Source of the DNA: Planctomycetota bacterium
GTDB lineage: Bacteria; Planctomycetota; B15-G4; SIAN01
Direction: 5' to 3'
Length of the DNA: 64,000 nt
Assembly: GCA_028289345.1 (NCBI GenBank)
Contig: JANQQL010000025.1
Span: forward strand, 806,001 to 870,000
Shown here: positions 1 through 8,671 of the stretch, one piece after another
Position numbering within the stretch: the first letter of the stretch is position 1
Layout of the letters: the number at the start of each line of letters is the position of its first letter
Made by a program: the position numbers and the translations under genes
Notes under the pieces: model-generated
Databases searched by the model: none
The model's input: the letters and a program-made list of their open reading frames with translations, nothing else
Told to the model about the DNA's origin: nothing

Positions 1-148
1 GCTGGCCCACGGGACCGGGGTCCTCGAAGTGGGGATGATCCGAGGGGCAACGCACGACTCCGACAGACACCATGGAGCTTTCGAACACCACCCAGCTGCC
101 GTGGGGAAGATCGGAGAATTCTGCGGGAGAAGGAACGGGGCGGGTCAA
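1..148 (-). CDS. N-terminal fragment of an unidentified protein cut by the left edge
   Basis: The minus strand is open from a TTG at 148 (alternative ATG at 73) to the window edge. The translation reads like real protein, with a stretch Gly-Ser-Trp-Val-Val-Phe-Glu followed by Val-Ser-Val-Gly-Val-Val-Arg and a His-Pro-His-Phe segment. It diverges from the DNA ligase at 283, leaving room for a shared promoter region. I do not recognise the family, and fewer than 50 residues are visible, so this is a tentative gene call resting on composition only. Confidence 0.35.
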   Translation of the reverse strand, partial: MTRPVPSPAEFSDLPHGSWVVFESSMVSVGVVRCPSDHPHFEDPGPVGQ

Positions 149-282
149 GGCGATGGGTCCAGGTCGTGGGGGGGTGTCAGGAATAGCCAAGGGAGAGCTC
201 CGGGTAACGCGGGCGCTATGATTCCGCCCGTCCGCTCCCCGAGGAGCCGCCCCCCTGGTCCTCGGCCGTTCGAGTCTCGTGC

Positions 283-1815
283 ATGACCCTGTTCTCTCTC
301 GTCGTCGAAGCATCCCTGCGCGTTGCGGGGACGAGGTCTCGGAAGACCAAGACCGCAGTCCTTGCCGATTGCCTGAGACGTCTGGACGCCTCCGAAGTCG
401 TTTCCTGTGTGGGCTTTCTTTGTGGAGTGCCGCGCCAGGGGAAGATCGGCTTGGGATACGCTTCGGTGGCTGAAGTGACCGCGGTGGCGGCGGACACCCC
501 AAGCTGGACGGTCCTCGCGGTGGACGAGGTCCTGACGAAGATCCAGCAGGTTCGCGGCAGCGGTTCCAAGGCGGCCCGCCAGAAGTTGTTGGCGGAGCTG
601 CTGTCTCTGGCGACGGAGGATGAGCAGCAGTTCTTGCGACGACTCCTGGTCGGCGAGCTTCGCCAGGGAGCGCTCGAAGGATTGGTGTTGGATGGGATTG
701 CCGCCGCCGCGGAGCTCCCTTCTCGAGAAGTCCGACGCGCGGTCATGTTGAGTGGCAGTGCTGCGGAGGTCGCCAAGGCGGCGCTGACCGAAGGTCGCCA
801 CGCCCTCGAGCGGTTCTCGCTGCAACTCTTTCGACCCCTTCAGCCCATGTTGGCCAAGCCGGCGGGAGATCTCGACGAGGCGCTGAGCAAGCTGGGTCGA
901 GCTGCTCTCGAGTGGAAGCTCGATGGGGCTCGGATCCAGGTCCATCGCGACGGGGATGACGTCGCGATCTTCACGCGGCGACTGAATGACGTGACGACGG
1001 CGTTGCCAGAGGTCGTCGAAGTTGCGAGAGGTTTCTCCGCCAAGCGGTTCGTCCTCGATGGCGAAGTGATCGCACTCGAGGAAGATCGACGCCCGAGGCC
1101 TTTTCAGGTCACCATGCGTCGATTCGGTCGTCGCCTCGATGTCGATCGGTTGCGCCGGGAGATTCCCGTGGTTCCGTTCTTCTTCGACGGGCTCCACTTG
1201 GACGGCGAGGACTTGCTCGATTTGGGAGGAGAGGAGCGCGGTCGCTTGATTGCCGAGCGGATTCCCGAAGAGTTCCGCGTTCCGGGATTGGTGACCGAGG
1301 ACGCGGAAGCGGCCGAAGAGTTCTTTGCCGCCGCGCTGGCTTCCGGCCACGAGGGAATCATGGCCAAGTCCCTCGAGGCGCCCTACGAAGCGGGGCGCCG
1401 CGGTTCCGGGTGGTGGAAGGTCAAGCCGTCCCACACCTTGGACCTGGTGGTTCTTGGCGCCGAGTGGGGCAGTGGTCGTCGCCAAGGGTGGCTCAGCAAC
1501 CTGCATCTGGGGGCGCGCAGGGACGACGGCCATGGGTTCGTGATGCTCGGCAAGACCTTCAAGGGAATGACCGACGAGATGCTGGCGTGGCAGACCGAGA
1601 AGCTGCAAGAGTTGGAGATCTCCCGCGACGGTTTTGTGGTGGTCGTGGAGCCGAAGTTGATCGTGGAGATTGCGTTTGACGGCGTCCAGGAGAGTCCCCA
1701 CTACCCCGCGGGGATGGCCCTGCGGTTCGCGCGAGTGAAACGCTATCGCCCGGACAAGAGCGCCGACCAATGCGACACCGTGGCCGCGGTGCGAGCGATT
1801 CATGGCGGACACTGA
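283..1815 (+). CDS. ATP-dependent DNA ligase
   Basis: This 510-aa protein is an ATP-dependent DNA ligase, which seals nicks using an enzyme-AMP intermediate. Residues 1-~170 match the helical N-terminal DNA-binding domain. The adenylation motif EWKLDGAR places the nucleophilic lysine at residue 212. Downstream come the glutamate-containing DGEVIAL, the EGIMAK motif, the WWKVKP motif and a C-terminal OB-fold-like region. The length fits the ~500-aa actinobacterial/planctomycete LigB-type enzymes rather than the short viral or Ku-associated types. No Ku or LigD polymerase domain is nearby, so a role in repair with the photolyase 4 kb away is possible but unproven. No strong Shine-Dalgarno precedes the ATG. 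Confidence 0.93.
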   Translation: MTLFSLVVEASLRVAGTRSRKTKTAVLADCLRRLDASEVVSCVGFLCGVPRQGKIGLGYASVAEVTAVAADTPSWTVLAVDEVLTKIQQVRGSGSKAARQKLLAELLSLATEDEQQFLRRLLVGELRQGALEGLVLDGIAAAAELPSREVRRAVMLSGSAAEVAKAALTEGRHALERFSLQLFRPLQPMLAKPAGDLDEALSKLGRAALEWKLDGARIQVHRDGDDVAIFTRRLNDVTTALPEVVEVARGFSAKRFVLDGEVIALEEDRRPRPFQVTMRRFGRRLDVDRLRREIPVVPFFFDGLHLDGEDLLDLGGEERGRLIAERIPEEFRVPGLVTEDAEAAEEFFAAALASGHEGIMAKSLEAPYEAGRRGSGWWKVKPSHTLDLVVLGAEWGSGRRQGWLSNLHLGARRDDGHGFVMLGKTFKGMTDEMLAWQTEKLQELEISRDGFVVVVEPKLIVEIAFDGVQESPHYPAGMALRFARVKRYRPDKSADQCDTVAAVRAIHGGH

Positions 1816-1839
1816 AAGAATCGCGCCCCGGCGCGAAGG

Positions 1840-3387
1840 TCAGCAGACCGCGAACGCGTAGATCTTCAGCGCGTAATCGGTCTGAAGGCGCATGACCACC
1901 TTGGCAATGACCTCGTCGCCGGTCGAGCGTTGGACGATCTCGAGAACGTTGCTGAGGGGGTGATTGGTTTCTTCCAAGTAGCGCATCAGTTCGGGGCGAT
2001 AGACGGTTCGCTGGCATTTCACTTCGAAGCGCCGGTTGATCGATCGAGACCAGGGTCGGATCGCGAGAAGAATCCCAAGGAACGAGACGGGCCCCGACCA
2101 CAAGCTCCACTCGGCGAGGCCCATGATCCTCACGAATCCGATCGTGATCCCCAAAGTGCCCAGAATCACCACGAAGATGAGCGCGAGGTGTTCCAGACTT
2201 CGAGGCGTGCTGGGCTTGCCGCGACAGCGCTTCTGCAAAGCGTAGGCGAGATTCTGCACCGACTCCTGGAGCATGTCGATCGGGGGAGCGGCGGAAGGGA
2301 TCCGTGAGCGAACCTCCCAGGCCACCCAGCCCAAAGCTTCGAAGGCCAATGCGTGGGTGGTGTCATCCTCCGGCCCCATGGCCAAGAACCAGTCCGCGCC
2401 TTGCGCCCGGACGCTCCGTTGCCAGCGCTGAAAGGTGGTGTCTAAGGCAAAGGAGTCGCTTCTCGTCCATGCGACCAACACTGCGTCGAGTTCTTGGCGA
2501 GCCGCGCGACCACTGGTGAGGTACTCGTCCCGAAACTTCCGGTAGCGGAGCATCGCGTCGATGGCTTCGAGGTTGTACTCCGCGGGCTCCGGGATCTCGT
2601 AGCAGTTCTGTTCGATCCACCGGCGACGCTCCTCGACCCAGGGGAAGTCCGCACACAACACCCCTGCTCGAAGCACGTTGATTTCGAGAATGGCCAGGGC
2701 GTTCAAGTCGGGAGCACGCAATCGAGCCCGACAGTCCTTCGACAAACGGTCGAATTCCCGGGTGGTCAGGGTCTGCACCAGATGAATCCAAAGGGGTTCC
2801 GACAGCCAGCCGTAGATCCATGCGCTCAGCCGGGAATCGGCGAGCTGCTGAACGAGGGTTTCCGCCTGGGCTTTTCCCTCGTTTCCGTGGCAGCAGGCGC
2901 GAAGCAGCTGCTGCACCGCACGGCTGCTTGGATATCTCTCCAGGGCATGGATCAGCCAACCGGCATAGGTCTTGGAACAGGTGGTGTCCTGCATGTCGGA
3001 GAGCAAGGCGAGAGTGATCAGCTCTTCCTCGGACGCGTGACTCTTGTTCTGCAGTTCTTCGACAAGTGCTTGGGGGGTGGTCTCGCGGATGCGATCGATC
3101 CAGGGGCGATCCGGCTCAGTGGTTTCCGAACCGCGGGTGGCCATCGACAGTTGCCGGAGGGGCATCGGCGCCGGGGTCCGAGGGATGCCGTAGGTGAGTT
3201 CTCGTTCGAGGGCCTCGTAGGCGGTGCGGATCTTCTGAAACTCTTCCGGGTGTTCTTCCGGCCGAAAACGGAGAACCAGCTTCTTGTAGGCCCGCTTCAG
3301 CTGCTTGCGGTCGAAGTCGCCCTCCAAACCGAAGAAGGCGACCGGGTCGTGCACCAGGTCCCAGCGCGGGTCCGCGGAGTCCGTCAT
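1840..3387 (-). CDS. Membrane J-like co-chaperone, third gene of hscC operon
   Basis: The 515-aa protein starts with a J-domain-like segment (residues ~11-65) ending in the helix QKIRTAYEALE, typical of DnaJ helix III. The catalytic HPD tripeptide of ordinary J domains is replaced by Arg-Pro-Glu at 42-44, followed by His-Pro-Glu at 46-48. A long helical middle follows, then two hydrophobic segments near residues 401-422 and 430-445 and a cytosolic-looking tail. The start at 3387 overlaps the upstream stop as ATGA, implying translational coupling. E. coli HscC works with the membrane J proteins DjlB/DjlC, so this is probably the analogous partner of the Hsp70 two genes upstream. The long upstream in-frame extension is antisense to other coding sequence and was rejected. 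Confidence 0.8.
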   Translation of the reverse strand: MTDSADPRWDLVHDPVAFFGLEGDFDRKQLKRAYKKLVLRFRPEEHPEEFQKIRTAYEALERELTYGIPRTPAPMPLRQLSMATRGSETTEPDRPWIDRIRETTPQALVEELQNKSHASEEELITLALLSDMQDTTCSKTYAGWLIHALERYPSSRAVQQLLRACCHGNEGKAQAETLVQQLADSRLSAWIYGWLSEPLWIHLVQTLTTREFDRLSKDCRARLRAPDLNALAILEINVLRAGVLCADFPWVEERRRWIEQNCYEIPEPAEYNLEAIDAMLRYRKFRDEYLTSGRAARQELDAVLVAWTRSDSFALDTTFQRWQRSVRAQGADWFLAMGPEDDTTHALAFEALGWVAWEVRSRIPSAAPPIDMLQESVQNLAYALQKRCRGKPSTPRSLEHLALIFVVILGTLGITIGFVRIMGLAEWSLWSGPVSFLGILLAIRPWSRSINRRFEVKCQRTVYRPELMRYLEETNHPLSNVLEIVQRSTGDEVIAKVVMRLQTDYALKIYAFAVC

Positions 3388-4034
3388 GAGGCCATCCGCA
3401 CTTTGTGAATGACGTGGGCCACCATGAATATGGTGAAGCTCACCACGATGAGAGTCTTCCAGAACCGACGACGTCGCTGTTGTCCGATTCCCTTCCGTTC
3501 TCGCTCGAGGCCGGTCATCAGGGGGGTGTCGGCCGCGTACAGATCCGGGTGATTGCGCTCCAGCCAGCGCACCGTCCGACCGGTTCTCTTGGTTCGCTTC
3601 AGTGAGTGAATCAATGCCACTCGAACTCCCGCCTTGCGGCTGGGGGGAGTGAGGGTCATTTGCTTCACCGCATCGAGCACCCCGGGATTCACTTTGGAAG
3701 CCTGACGTGCTTGGGCCAGATGCTGGCGCAATCCTTCGATTTGTCGCATCCTCTGACGCCACTCGTCGAGGTCCGGAAAACTCTCCAGGTCGATGGCTTC
3801 CAATTCGCTTTCCAAAGACTGGTCCGGGGTGTTCCACCAAGCCTCGGCGATTTCCTGCAGCTCTTGCTCTGCCTGGGCGTGGGAGAGGCGCGGCCCACTG
3901 GTCGAACTCGACTCTTCGGCAAAGCCGAGGAATTCGGAACGCAGCCGGTGGATGTCGAGCGGGTGCTCGTGGGGATCGAGCTGAAGAACAGACTCCAGGT
4001 ACTGCATGGCAGGAGAATCGGTCGGCGCGCTCAT
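3384..4034 (-). CDS. Tail-anchored protein between hscC and J-like genes
   Basis: This 216-aa protein has no family that I recognise. It is mostly charged helix and ends in a single hydrophobic segment at about residues 192-210, preceded by a cluster of Arg (QQRRRRFW), which suggests a C-terminal tail anchor with the bulk in the cytoplasm. Its start (4034) overlaps the hscC stop as ATGA, and its stop overlaps the J-like gene start in the same way, so the three are almost certainly co-translated. Being sandwiched in a chaperone operon suggests an adaptor or substrate of the Hsp70 machine; this is inference from position only. Confidence 0.78.
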   Translation of the reverse strand: MSAPTDSPAMQYLESVLQLDPHEHPLDIHRLRSEFLGFAEESSSTSGPRLSHAQAEQELQEIAEAWWNTPDQSLESELEAIDLESFPDLDEWRQRMRQIEGLRQHLAQARQASKVNPGVLDAVKQMTLTPPSRKAGVRVALIHSLKRTKRTGRTVRWLERNHPDLYAADTPLMTGLERERKGIGQQRRRRFWKTLIVVSFTIFMVAHVIHKVRMAS

Positions 4035-5767
4035 TCCGAAAGGTCTTCTTGGTAAGGTTGGTTCGCCGCCGAAAGGCAATGCAAGAGCTCTTGTCGAGCC
4101 TCGCGGAAGAAGTCCCGATCGGTTCCGGCAAGGGCGTGCTCGTATTGGTCGACGCTCATCTCGAGGGACTCCCGCGACCACGGGTCGACCTGTCCGACGA
4201 CGGCTTCTGCAAAACGAAGTAGGTGCTGGTTCTTCAGATCGTCCCGCGGATAGAACTTCAGCTTGGCAAGCCTCCGCTTGGCTTCCTCGATTTGATCCTC
4301 ATTCAGTTCTTTCACGTGATGAGAAAGAACCGTCTGGAACTTCTTCCCGGTGGCCTCGATCTTGGCCTCCACATCGAGGAGGCCGTTGACGTCATAGGTG
4401 AAGCGAATGGCCACTGGTTGTCCCGCGGGTCCCTTGGGAATCCCTGACACGTTCAGGTTGCCGAGGAGCAGGTTGTTTTCCACCTTGCGTCCCTCCCCCT
4501 GGTAGACCCTGACCCGGAGCTTGGTTTGATTGTCCTGAATGGTCGAGACGATTTCTTCGCGGGAAACGGGGACGGTCGTGTTGCGGTGAATGATGGGCAG
4601 GTAGTACCCCTGCTTGAGGCTCCCCCCGAACTCTTTGACGATCTCGATGCCCAGAGTGAATGGGCACACGTCGGTCATCATGACGTCGTCCACCGCCGCA
4701 TTCTTCTCGAGCAACGCCGACTGAATCCCGGCGCCGATCGCCACCACCGTGTCCGGGTCGGTGTTGCGGTGCGGCTCGCGACTGAGCTTCTGGGTGACTG
4801 CCTCACGAATGAGAGGCATGCGGGTCGCGCCGCCCACCAACACCACCTCGTCAATGTCCTCCGCGGCGATTCGCGCGTCATTCAGCACTCGGTCGATGGG
4901 AACCATGGCGCGGTCCAGAAGATCCTGGATCGCTTCCGCGAGTTCTTGGCGAGTGATGACTTCCGTGGGGCAGGACTCGTCGAGCACCCCGTCGTGTCCT
5001 GGGAGTCGCACCAGCGCGGAGTCCTCGTCAGTGAGCGCGCACTTGGCGTGTTCGCATTCGGTGCGAAGGCGGGAGATGCGAAGCGGAGATTTGAACTCTG
5101 CCACTTCCAGGGTTTCTCCATGACGGCGCAAGAGAGTGTCCATCATGCGCTCGGTGAAGTCTTCCCCACCCAGGTGAGATTCTCCGGCGGTGGCGGTGGT
5201 TTCCAGCAACCCCTCGAAGACTTCCAGCACCGTGACATCGAGGGTTCCCCCGCCCAGGTCGTACACCAGAATGCGCTTGTCACTGTCCTTGTGAATGAGT
5301 CCGTGGGTGAGTGCGGCGGCGGTCGGTTCGTTGAGGATGCGTCGAATCTTCAAGCCCGCCAGGGTGCCGGCAACGCGAGTGGCCTCCCGCTGGTGCTCGT
5401 TGAAATAGGCGGGCACGGTGATGACTGCCTCTTCGATGTCCTCGCCTAGGTCGGCCTTGGCATCTTCGACCAGCGAACGAATGACCAGGCTCGATAGTTC
5501 CGGCGGCGTGAACAGTCGTCCGCCGAGTTCCACGCTCTTGGGAGTGCCCATCCAGCGTTTGAACCAGGCGACGCTGTGTTCCGGGTGAGTGACCTGGAAC
5601 TCCTTGGCGGCGGCGCCGATCAAGATCTGTCCATCGGGAAGCACGGCGACCACCGAGGGAGTCATGCACGCTCCCAGCGCATTGGGAATGACTCGCGCTT
5701 CCCCTTCTTCGAAGACCGTGCACAGCGAGTTCGTGGTGCCCAGATCAATGCCAACGATTCGGCCCAT
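4031..5767 (-). CDS. hscC: Hsp70-family chaperone, HscC type
   Basis: The 578-aa protein is an Hsp70. It begins GIDLGTTNS (phosphate-binding loop 1), has VPAYFNEHQR, the hinge region NEPTAAA, the DLGGGTLDV phosphate-2 motif and VLVGGATRMP. The substrate-binding half is short and lacks the long lid of DnaK, and the N-terminal wording (RVIPNALGACMTPSVVAV, FKRWMG) resembles HscC rather than DnaK or HscA. GGGAG lies about 7 nt before the ATG. It heads a three-gene operon with 4-nt ATGA overlaps and includes a membrane J-like protein, the expected partner of HscC. The role is probably a specialised chaperone rather than general protein folding. Confidence 0.88.
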   Translation of the reverse strand: MGRIVGIDLGTTNSLCTVFEEGEARVIPNALGACMTPSVVAVLPDGQILIGAAAKEFQVTHPEHSVAWFKRWMGTPKSVELGGRLFTPPELSSLVIRSLVEDAKADLGEDIEEAVITVPAYFNEHQREATRVAGTLAGLKIRRILNEPTAAALTHGLIHKDSDKRILVYDLGGGTLDVTVLEVFEGLLETTATAGESHLGGEDFTERMMDTLLRRHGETLEVAEFKSPLRISRLRTECEHAKCALTDEDSALVRLPGHDGVLDESCPTEVITRQELAEAIQDLLDRAMVPIDRVLNDARIAAEDIDEVVLVGGATRMPLIREAVTQKLSREPHRNTDPDTVVAIGAGIQSALLEKNAAVDDVMMTDVCPFTLGIEIVKEFGGSLKQGYYLPIIHRNTTVPVSREEIVSTIQDNQTKLRVRVYQGEGRKVENNLLLGNLNVSGIPKGPAGQPVAIRFTYDVNGLLDVEAKIEATGKKFQTVLSHHVKELNEDQIEEAKRRLAKLKFYPRDDLKNQHLLRFAEAVVGQVDPWSRESLEMSVDQYEHALAGTDRDFFREARQELLHCLSAANQPYQEDLSE

Positions 5768-6107
5768 TTCGAGTCTCCCTTTGCGGGCCTCGTCGGCGTC
5801 CCGGGGAATCCTCGACAGGCAAAAAGTTCGGATTCACGACGAAGGGTTCGCAACGCGAAAAAAAGGCAAGTTCGAGCGGGAGTTCGGGTGAGTCCTGGGG
5901 GGGAGGGGCGTGGTTGGGTCGAGTGTTACGGGCCAGGTTTCTGGAGCCTGAGAGTGATCGGGGAGGGTGCCATTCGCCAGACCCCCGGGGGCGCGAAAAC
6001 AGAAGGGAATCGCGGGACTCCTCAATACTTCGCGGTCGCTCCGAGGGACGCTGGTTGATGTACGTGACGGTGCTCTTTCATGACGGGCTCCCGATCGCGC
6101 CGTCCTC
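5768..6107. other. Intergenic region upstream of hscC
   Basis: This 340-bp gap lies between the photolyase stop and the hscC start, both leftward, so it should carry the hscC promoter. An A-rich run near 5859-5866 follows a short TTCGC/GCGAA inverted repeat. No CIRCE-type heat-shock operator is visible and no ORF is convincing. Confidence 0.4.
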
Positions 6108-7595
6108 TCACCAGAGCATGGGTTGCTGGGCCGAGTAGCGTTGAACGTATTGCTTGGTGGGAAACTTGCGAGCGGTGTTGTCGGAGCTCATGTAGCGGAT
6201 CTTGCCGAAGATGGGCCGTTCGGGGCCCCAGGCACGGTCGTAGCGACCGAGGATCCAGAAGATGCCGCTGTAGGAATTGGGGTTGCGGCCATCCAGGGCG
6301 TACTTGTTGTTCAGCTCGATCATGACTTTCAGCGCCTGCTTCGGGGTCTTCGACCACTCGAGGATCTTCTTGCCCCACAGCATTCGGAGGTAGTTGTGCA
6401 TTCTTCCTTCGAGGACTAGCTGGCGCTGCGCCGCGTTCCACAGAGGGTCGTGGGTCTTCGAGGTCTCGAATTGCTCGAGGCTGTAGACCGAGGCACGAGG
6501 ATCGCCTTCGTGCTCGCGAAGGGTTTGCCGCGCCCAGTCCGGCAGTGACGAGTAGCGATCGTAGTCCGTCCGGTGGGAGCAGAAGTTGTAACCCACTTCG
6601 CGCCAGGTGATGACTTGGTCGAGGAACGCTTCGGCGGCCTTGGACATGCCCCACCAGCCCTCTCGCTTGCCATCCTTCGTCTTGGCGAGACGAGATTCGT
6701 TCCAGTCTTCTCGGTCGAAAAGCTCGGTCACGACTTGATGAGAGGACAGTGTTCCGAAATGGAGTGCTGCGGAAATGCCGCTACTGCCCTCCTGTTCGGG
6801 AAGGTTCCGATCCTGGTCGTAGTGGTCGAGTTTCTCCCAGAGAAACTCGCGCCACTGGTGGCGAGCCGCTTCGCTCCCCCGCGATTCTGGAACAGCGGTG
6901 ACTTGATGGTCGATGGGGAGGGAGGCGAAGGAAGACGGACTGGCTTCCAGCATCTTGGCGGACGCCGGGGCCCAGCGTCGCAGGATCGAGGCGGGTACCG
7001 GCTTCGATTTTGGCAGCGACCCTTGGTTGGGAAGTCGGGTCTTGGGCCGTTCTCCGAGATGATCGCGCAGCACCGCTTGCAGATGTCGACGGAATGAGTG
7101 GGCCGTGGGAAAAACCTTTTCGGGCTCCGCCATCGGCAGAATGCCGTTGGAATCGACCGCTTCCAAGCGGACATCCAGAGCTTTTGCCGCCGCACTCACC
7201 ATCCTCGGCAGAAAAAACGCCGGGAAGTCGTCGGCGATCACCACGCAAGCGTTGCCTGCCAGCTCTTCCAGAAGTCCCTTGCCCGCCCCGATTTCTGGCT
7301 CGACGTAGGGATAGTGAGTGATGTCGGTCTTTTCGAAGGAACGCTGATTGGCCTCCATGGTGGAGACGATGTACTGATGGAACCGGTCGGAGGCCCATTG
7401 GTAATCGCAGCGAACCGCTTCCAGAACGACCAAAGGACGATTCAGCTCCCGGCTCCATTCCACGGCGCGATCCAACGCGTAGTTCCACGTGGGGCGCCGA
7501 AACGCGGTCATCCAGTACAGGACGAACGCGCGATCTTTCTGCACTTCGGCGCGGTTCATCGTTCGAATGCGAAGCGGGGGAATTCGAGACTTCAT
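6108..7595 (-). CDS. phr: Class II CPD photolyase
   Basis: This 495-aa enzyme repairs UV-induced cyclobutane pyrimidine dimers in DNA using blue light and FAD. It belongs to class II: the N-terminal VLYWMT-A-RR-x-x-W-N-Y-AL pattern and the C-terminal ALDGRNPNSYSGIFW and FGKIRYMS blocks are hallmarks of that class, and a photolyase alpha/beta antenna domain precedes the helical FAD-binding half (TWREVGYNF, SLEQFE). The start gives the usual short leader before LNRA/MNRA. The neighbour upstream, 122 bp away, is a DUF523/DUF1722 protein; in E. coli a YbgA (DUF1722) gene also sits beside phrB, so the pairing seems meaningful. Confidence 0.94.
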   Translation of the reverse strand: MKSRIPPLRIRTMNRAEVQKDRAFVLYWMTAFRRPTWNYALDRAVEWSRELNRPLVVLEAVRCDYQWASDRFHQYIVSTMEANQRSFEKTDITHYPYVEPEIGAGKGLLEELAGNACVVIADDFPAFFLPRMVSAAAKALDVRLEAVDSNGILPMAEPEKVFPTAHSFRRHLQAVLRDHLGERPKTRLPNQGSLPKSKPVPASILRRWAPASAKMLEASPSSFASLPIDHQVTAVPESRGSEAARHQWREFLWEKLDHYDQDRNLPEQEGSSGISAALHFGTLSSHQVVTELFDREDWNESRLAKTKDGKREGWWGMSKAAEAFLDQVITWREVGYNFCSHRTDYDRYSSLPDWARQTLREHEGDPRASVYSLEQFETSKTHDPLWNAAQRQLVLEGRMHNYLRMLWGKKILEWSKTPKQALKVMIELNNKYALDGRNPNSYSGIFWILGRYDRAWGPERPIFGKIRYMSSDNTARKFPTKQYVQRYSAQQPMLW

Positions 7596-7717
7596 CGGGC
7601 GGAACCTCGGAGGGCGCAGGAATCAGATGGAAGGACAGAAACCTCGGTGCTCACGGCGGACTCTCGGGGCCCGAGTCGAGCCGCTAGGACTGTGCAGAGC
7701 AGTTCATGGCGAGTCGC

Positions 7718-8671
7718 TCAAACATGGTTGCGCAGCATCAGCTCTTTCGGATGGGGAGAGAGATAAGTCTGGTCCGCCAAGTAGGCGATGCCATGAAGCT
7801 GAACGAAATGGCGGATCATAGTGATGGGCGCGATCAAGGGGAGGAATCCCTGTCGGTAGTCCTCGACCACCTGGCGCATCTGGGAACGCTCTTGGGGGGA
7901 AAGGACGTCGCGGAAATACCCGAACATGTGCTGCAGGACATTCGTGTGTTTCTTCGTCGTAGCCAAGGTGGTCATGGCCTCCATGAACCGTCGCTGATAA
8001 GCGTCTTTCAATTCGGCCCGCGGAGTTTGCTTCGCCGCAGCCACCATCTTTCCCAGGTCGCGGTAAGCGGTCTCGTTGTGACAGCGAAGCAGCATCTTTT
8101 CCTGGGTGTGAAAGACGACGAGCTTCCCGACCGACCAGCGAGAGTCGAACAGGCGACGCAGGCGTTGATAAGCGAACACTCGCTCGATGAAGTTCTCGCG
8201 AAGTCGCGGATCTTGCAGTCGTCCCTCTTCTTCGACCGGCAGCAACGGCATCTTTTCCAGCAGTCGGTGTGCGAACATCCCACGACCGGTCTTGCTTGGC
8301 ACTTGGTTGTGGTCGTAGACCTTGACTCGAAACACGCCGCAGCTCGGGGAGTCTTTTTTCAGCAAGAACCCGCTCAGATTCTGCTTCTCCAGCGCGGCCA
8401 CCTTGCTGCGAGAAAAACGTTCCATCGAAGCAGTGTAGTCCGTTTCCGACTTGGGGGCGACCATGCGAATGTCATCGCTGTCTCTGACCAGGCGCACGGT
8501 TTCGCGAGGCGTCGACATGCCGGACTCCACCTCGGGACAGACGGGGACGAACTTCATGAACTGGCCTAAGGTGTCCACCGCGTAGGCGTTGCGCTTGTGT
8601 CCGCCGTTGAAACGCACTTTCTCCCCAAGGAGGCAGGAGGAAATTCCGATGAGCGGCTCTTCGGTTTGCAT
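7718..8671 (-). CDS. DUF523-DUF1722 (YbgA-like) protein
   Basis: The 317-aa protein joins an N-terminal DUF523 domain (ISSCLLG at the start, VCPEVESGM, KKDSPSCG) to a C-terminal DUF1722/YbgA domain (the NVLQHMFGY and PLTMI-like LIAPITMIRHF segments). The start at 8671 was chosen because DUF523 begins within a few residues of it, while the longer in-frame extension to 8851 has low-complexity, non-protein-like sequence. Several conserved cysteines suggest metal or Fe-S binding, though this is not proven. It lies upstream of and in the same direction as the class II photolyase, the usual genomic partner of DUF1722 proteins, suggesting a link to light or DNA damage responses. Confidence 0.87.
   Translation of the reverse strand: MQTEEPLIGISSCLLGEKVRFNGGHKRNAYAVDTLGQFMKFVPVCPEVESGMSTPRETVRLVRDSDDIRMVAPKSETDYTASMERFSRSKVAALEKQNLSGFLLKKDSPSCGVFRVKVYDHNQVPSKTGRGMFAHRLLEKMPLLPVEEEGRLQDPRLRENFIERVFAYQRLRRLFDSRWSVGKLVVFHTQEKMLLRCHNETAYRDLGKMVAAAKQTPRAELKDAYQRRFMEAMTTLATTKKHTNVLQHMFGYFRDVLSPQERSQMRQVVEDYRQGFLPLIAPITMIRHFVQLHGIAYLADQTYLSPHPKELMLRNHV

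Noticed and set aside
145..1812. Long minus-strand reading frame (555 codons) opposite the DNA ligase.
   Set aside because: It is the antisense of a gene with clear ligase motifs. Long shadow frames are expected at this GC content, and it has no recognisable domain.
2494..3408. Plus-strand frame of about 300 codons opposite the J-like gene.
   Set aside because: The opposite strand has a clear J-like domain and start-stop overlaps with its neighbours; this frame has no signal or motif.
4526..5449. Plus-strand frame of about 300 codons opposite hscC.
   Set aside because: It lies wholly antisense to strongly conserved Hsp70 motifs.
4031..5767. Assigning the Hsp70 as DnaK.
   Set aside because: The lid region is short, the wording fits HscC, and the neighbours are a membrane J-like protein and a tail-anchored protein instead of grpE/dnaJ.
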